Of a stretch of DNA of 15,579 nucleotides, positions 14,348 through 15,579 are shown piece after piece (position 1 is the stretch's first letter; every line of letters begins with the position of its first letter). The stretch spans positions 1 through 15,579 of the forward strand of contig JAFUJY010000203.1 in the NCBI GenBank assembly GCA_017467985.1, in the 5' to 3' direction. Below the pieces are notes generated by a model that worked only from the letters and a program-made list of their open reading frames with translations, did no database searches and was not told where the DNA came from. The stretch comes from Bacillota bacterium (GTDB lineage Bacteria > Bacillota > Clostridia > Lachnospirales > Bianqueaceae). A program made the translations under genes and the position numbers.

Positions 14348-15574
14348 ATGACTTATCAGGAAGCTAAGGCTCTGCTGGAAAGCAAGGGCCAGGAACAATT
14401 GTTAAAGTATTATGACACTCTGGATGATGCTGCTCAGAAGGATTTACTGCGCCAGATTGAAAACCTGGACTGGAGTCTTTTTGATGCTTTAGCCCACAAG
14501 GGACAGACTTCTGCGCGAGGTCATTTGGAACCCCTGTCTGCCATGGAGGTTTCTGAAATCGCCGCTAAGGAAGACTATTTCCGAGCTATTGGTCTGGAAG
14601 CTATTCGTCAGGGCAAAATCGGTGCCGTACTGTTGGCTGGTGGCCAGGGCACCCGTCTGGGTTTGGATAAGCCCAAGGGGATGCTGAATGTGGGTATCAC
14701 CAAAACCATGTATCTGTTTGAAATTCTGATTGGTAACCTGAAGCGTGTGACAGACGCTGCCGGAGCCTATGTACCGTTATATATCATGACCAGCGAAAAG
14801 AACAATGACGATACCACCGCTTTCTTTGCTGAACATAATTACTTCGGCTATCCCGCTGATCAGGTAAAGTTCTTTGTACAGGAGATGGCTCCTTCCGTGG
14901 ACTTTAACGGCAAGATCCTGTTGGAAGAGCCGGGACGTATTTCCCTGTCCCCCAACGGCAACGGCGGTTGGTTCTCTTCCATCCATAAAGCCGGCCTGCT
15001 GCCCGAAATGCATGAGCGGGGCGTGGAATGGCTGAATGTTTTCGCAGTGGATAATGTACTCCAGAATATTGCTGATCCGGTGGCCATCGGTGCAACTTTA
15101 GATGGTGGTTACACCAGCAGCGGTAAAGTAGTTCGTAAAGCAGATCCCGACGAACGGGTAGGTGTTCTGTGTCTGGAGGACGGCAAGCCCTCCATCGTAG
15201 AATATTACGAGATGACCGATGAAATCCGCAACACCCGCCTAGAAAATGGCGAACTGGCCTATAACTTCGGTGTTATCCTGAACTATCTGTTCCGACTGGA
15301 TTGCCTGGAAAACATCCTGGCCAATAACATGCCCATCCACGTGGTAGATAAAAAGATCCCCTACCTGGATGAAAATGGTCAGTTGGTAAAACCCGAAACA
15401 CCCAACGGCTGCAAATTCGAAACACTGGTTGTGGATATGGTTCATATGATGGATGACTGCCTGCCCACAGAAGTAATCCGCAATAAAGAATTTGCTCCCA
15501 TTAAAAACCTGCACGGTGTAGATTCTCTGGACTCTGCCCGGGAATTAATGCGAGAAAATAATATTGAACTGTAA
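14348..15574 (+). CDS. UDPGP-family uridylyltransferase (UDP-GlcNAc/GalNAc pyrophosphorylase-like)
   Basis: 408 residues, cytoplasmic. It belongs to the eukaryote-like UDPGP type 1 family (UAP1/AGX, UGP2), not the bacterial GalU or GlmU families. The nucleotide-binding loop LAGGQGTRLG (96-105) is followed by Lys110 in KPKG; PNGNGG (202-207) and FAVDN (232-236) are further uridine- and sugar-binding motifs, and KVVRKADPDERVGVLC matches the AGX pattern closely. These enzymes form UDP-sugars from UTP and a sugar-1-phosphate; resemblance is greatest to the N-acetylhexosamine-1-phosphate enzymes, but UDP-glucose synthesis cannot be excluded. A perfect AAGGAG site lies eight bases before the ATG, and the gap to the phosphatase gene is 18 bases, so it is probably part of the same transcript. 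The stop is five bases before the window end; no terminator can be seen. Confidence 0.9.
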   Translation: MTYQEAKALLESKGQEQLLKYYDTLDDAAQKDLLRQIENLDWSLFDALAHKGQTSARGHLEPLSAMEVSEIAAKEDYFRAIGLEAIRQGKIGAVLLAGGQGTRLGLDKPKGMLNVGITKTMYLFEILIGNLKRVTDAAGAYVPLYIMTSEKNNDDTTAFFAEHNYFGYPADQVKFFVQEMAPSVDFNGKILLEEPGRISLSPNGNGGWFSSIHKAGLLPEMHERGVEWLNVFAVDNVLQNIADPVAIGATLDGGYTSSGKVVRKADPDERVGVLCLEDGKPSIVEYYEMTDEIRNTRLENGELAYNFGVILNYLFRLDCLENILANNMPIHVVDKKIPYLDENGQLVKPETPNGCKFETLVVDMVHMMDDCLPTEVIRNKEFAPIKNLHGVDSLDSARELMRENNIEL

Positions 15575-15579
15575 TCGAG

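Overview
The window looks like chromosomal DNA of a fermentative, probably gut- or rumen-type Clostridia member (Lachnospiraceae/Oscillospiraceae-like). This rests on mid-range GC, AGGAGG-type ribosome binding sites, consensus sigma-A promoters, a sensory-type [FeFe]-hydrogenase homologue next to a SpoIIE-type phosphatase, and a saccharolytic gene set with cytoplasmic glycosidases. Species cannot be read from the sequence. There are eleven protein genes (ten complete, one cut by the left edge), no RNA genes, and no recognisable insertion sequence, integrase or CRISPR array.

Region 1 (1-1139, + strand): the 3' part of an OPA-type major facilitator transporter gene. It converges on the next gene so tightly that the two stop codons overlap.

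Region 2 (8635 down to 1136, - strand): a catabolic gene set read leftward from a strong sigma-A promoter at 8607-8635. Order: Gfo/Idh/MocA oxidoreductase-like protein, variant glucosamine-6-phosphate deaminase (nagB), N-acetylglucosamine-6-phosphate deacetylase (nagA), DUF4091/GH123-like glycosidase, class-C beta-lactamase-like serine hydrolase. The last four are coupled by short gaps or overlaps. A very long, perfect inverted repeat (2164-2236) then separates a choloylglycine-hydrolase/penicillin-V-acylase family amidase. None of these enzymes has a signal peptide, so the substrates must be small molecules that are imported. The set reads as intracellular processing of N-acetylhexosamine-containing glycosides: cleave, deacetylate the 6-phosphate, deaminate. 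No kinase or PTS is visible here.

Region 3 (10857 down to 8659, - strand): a cytoplasmic GH3 beta-glycosidase with its own promoter. It sits directly upstream of region 2 with no visible terminator between.

Region 4 (11012-15574, + strand): a divergent operon from a near-consensus promoter. It encodes a thioredoxin-fold [2Fe-2S] ferredoxin, a PAS-containing group C-like (HydS-type, putatively sensory) [FeFe]-hydrogenase homologue, a SpoIIE/PP2C phosphatase with an uncharacterised C-terminal region, and a eukaryote-like UDP-sugar pyrophosphorylase. The 105-base gap between the hydrogenase and phosphatase genes holds three hairpins whose arms share the same CTTTCG/CGAAAG words and can exchange partners around the phosphatase ribosome binding site. 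It is the most interesting non-coding signal in the window. The inferred role of region 4 is redox or H2 sensing transmitted through PAS and PP2C modules to an unknown output.
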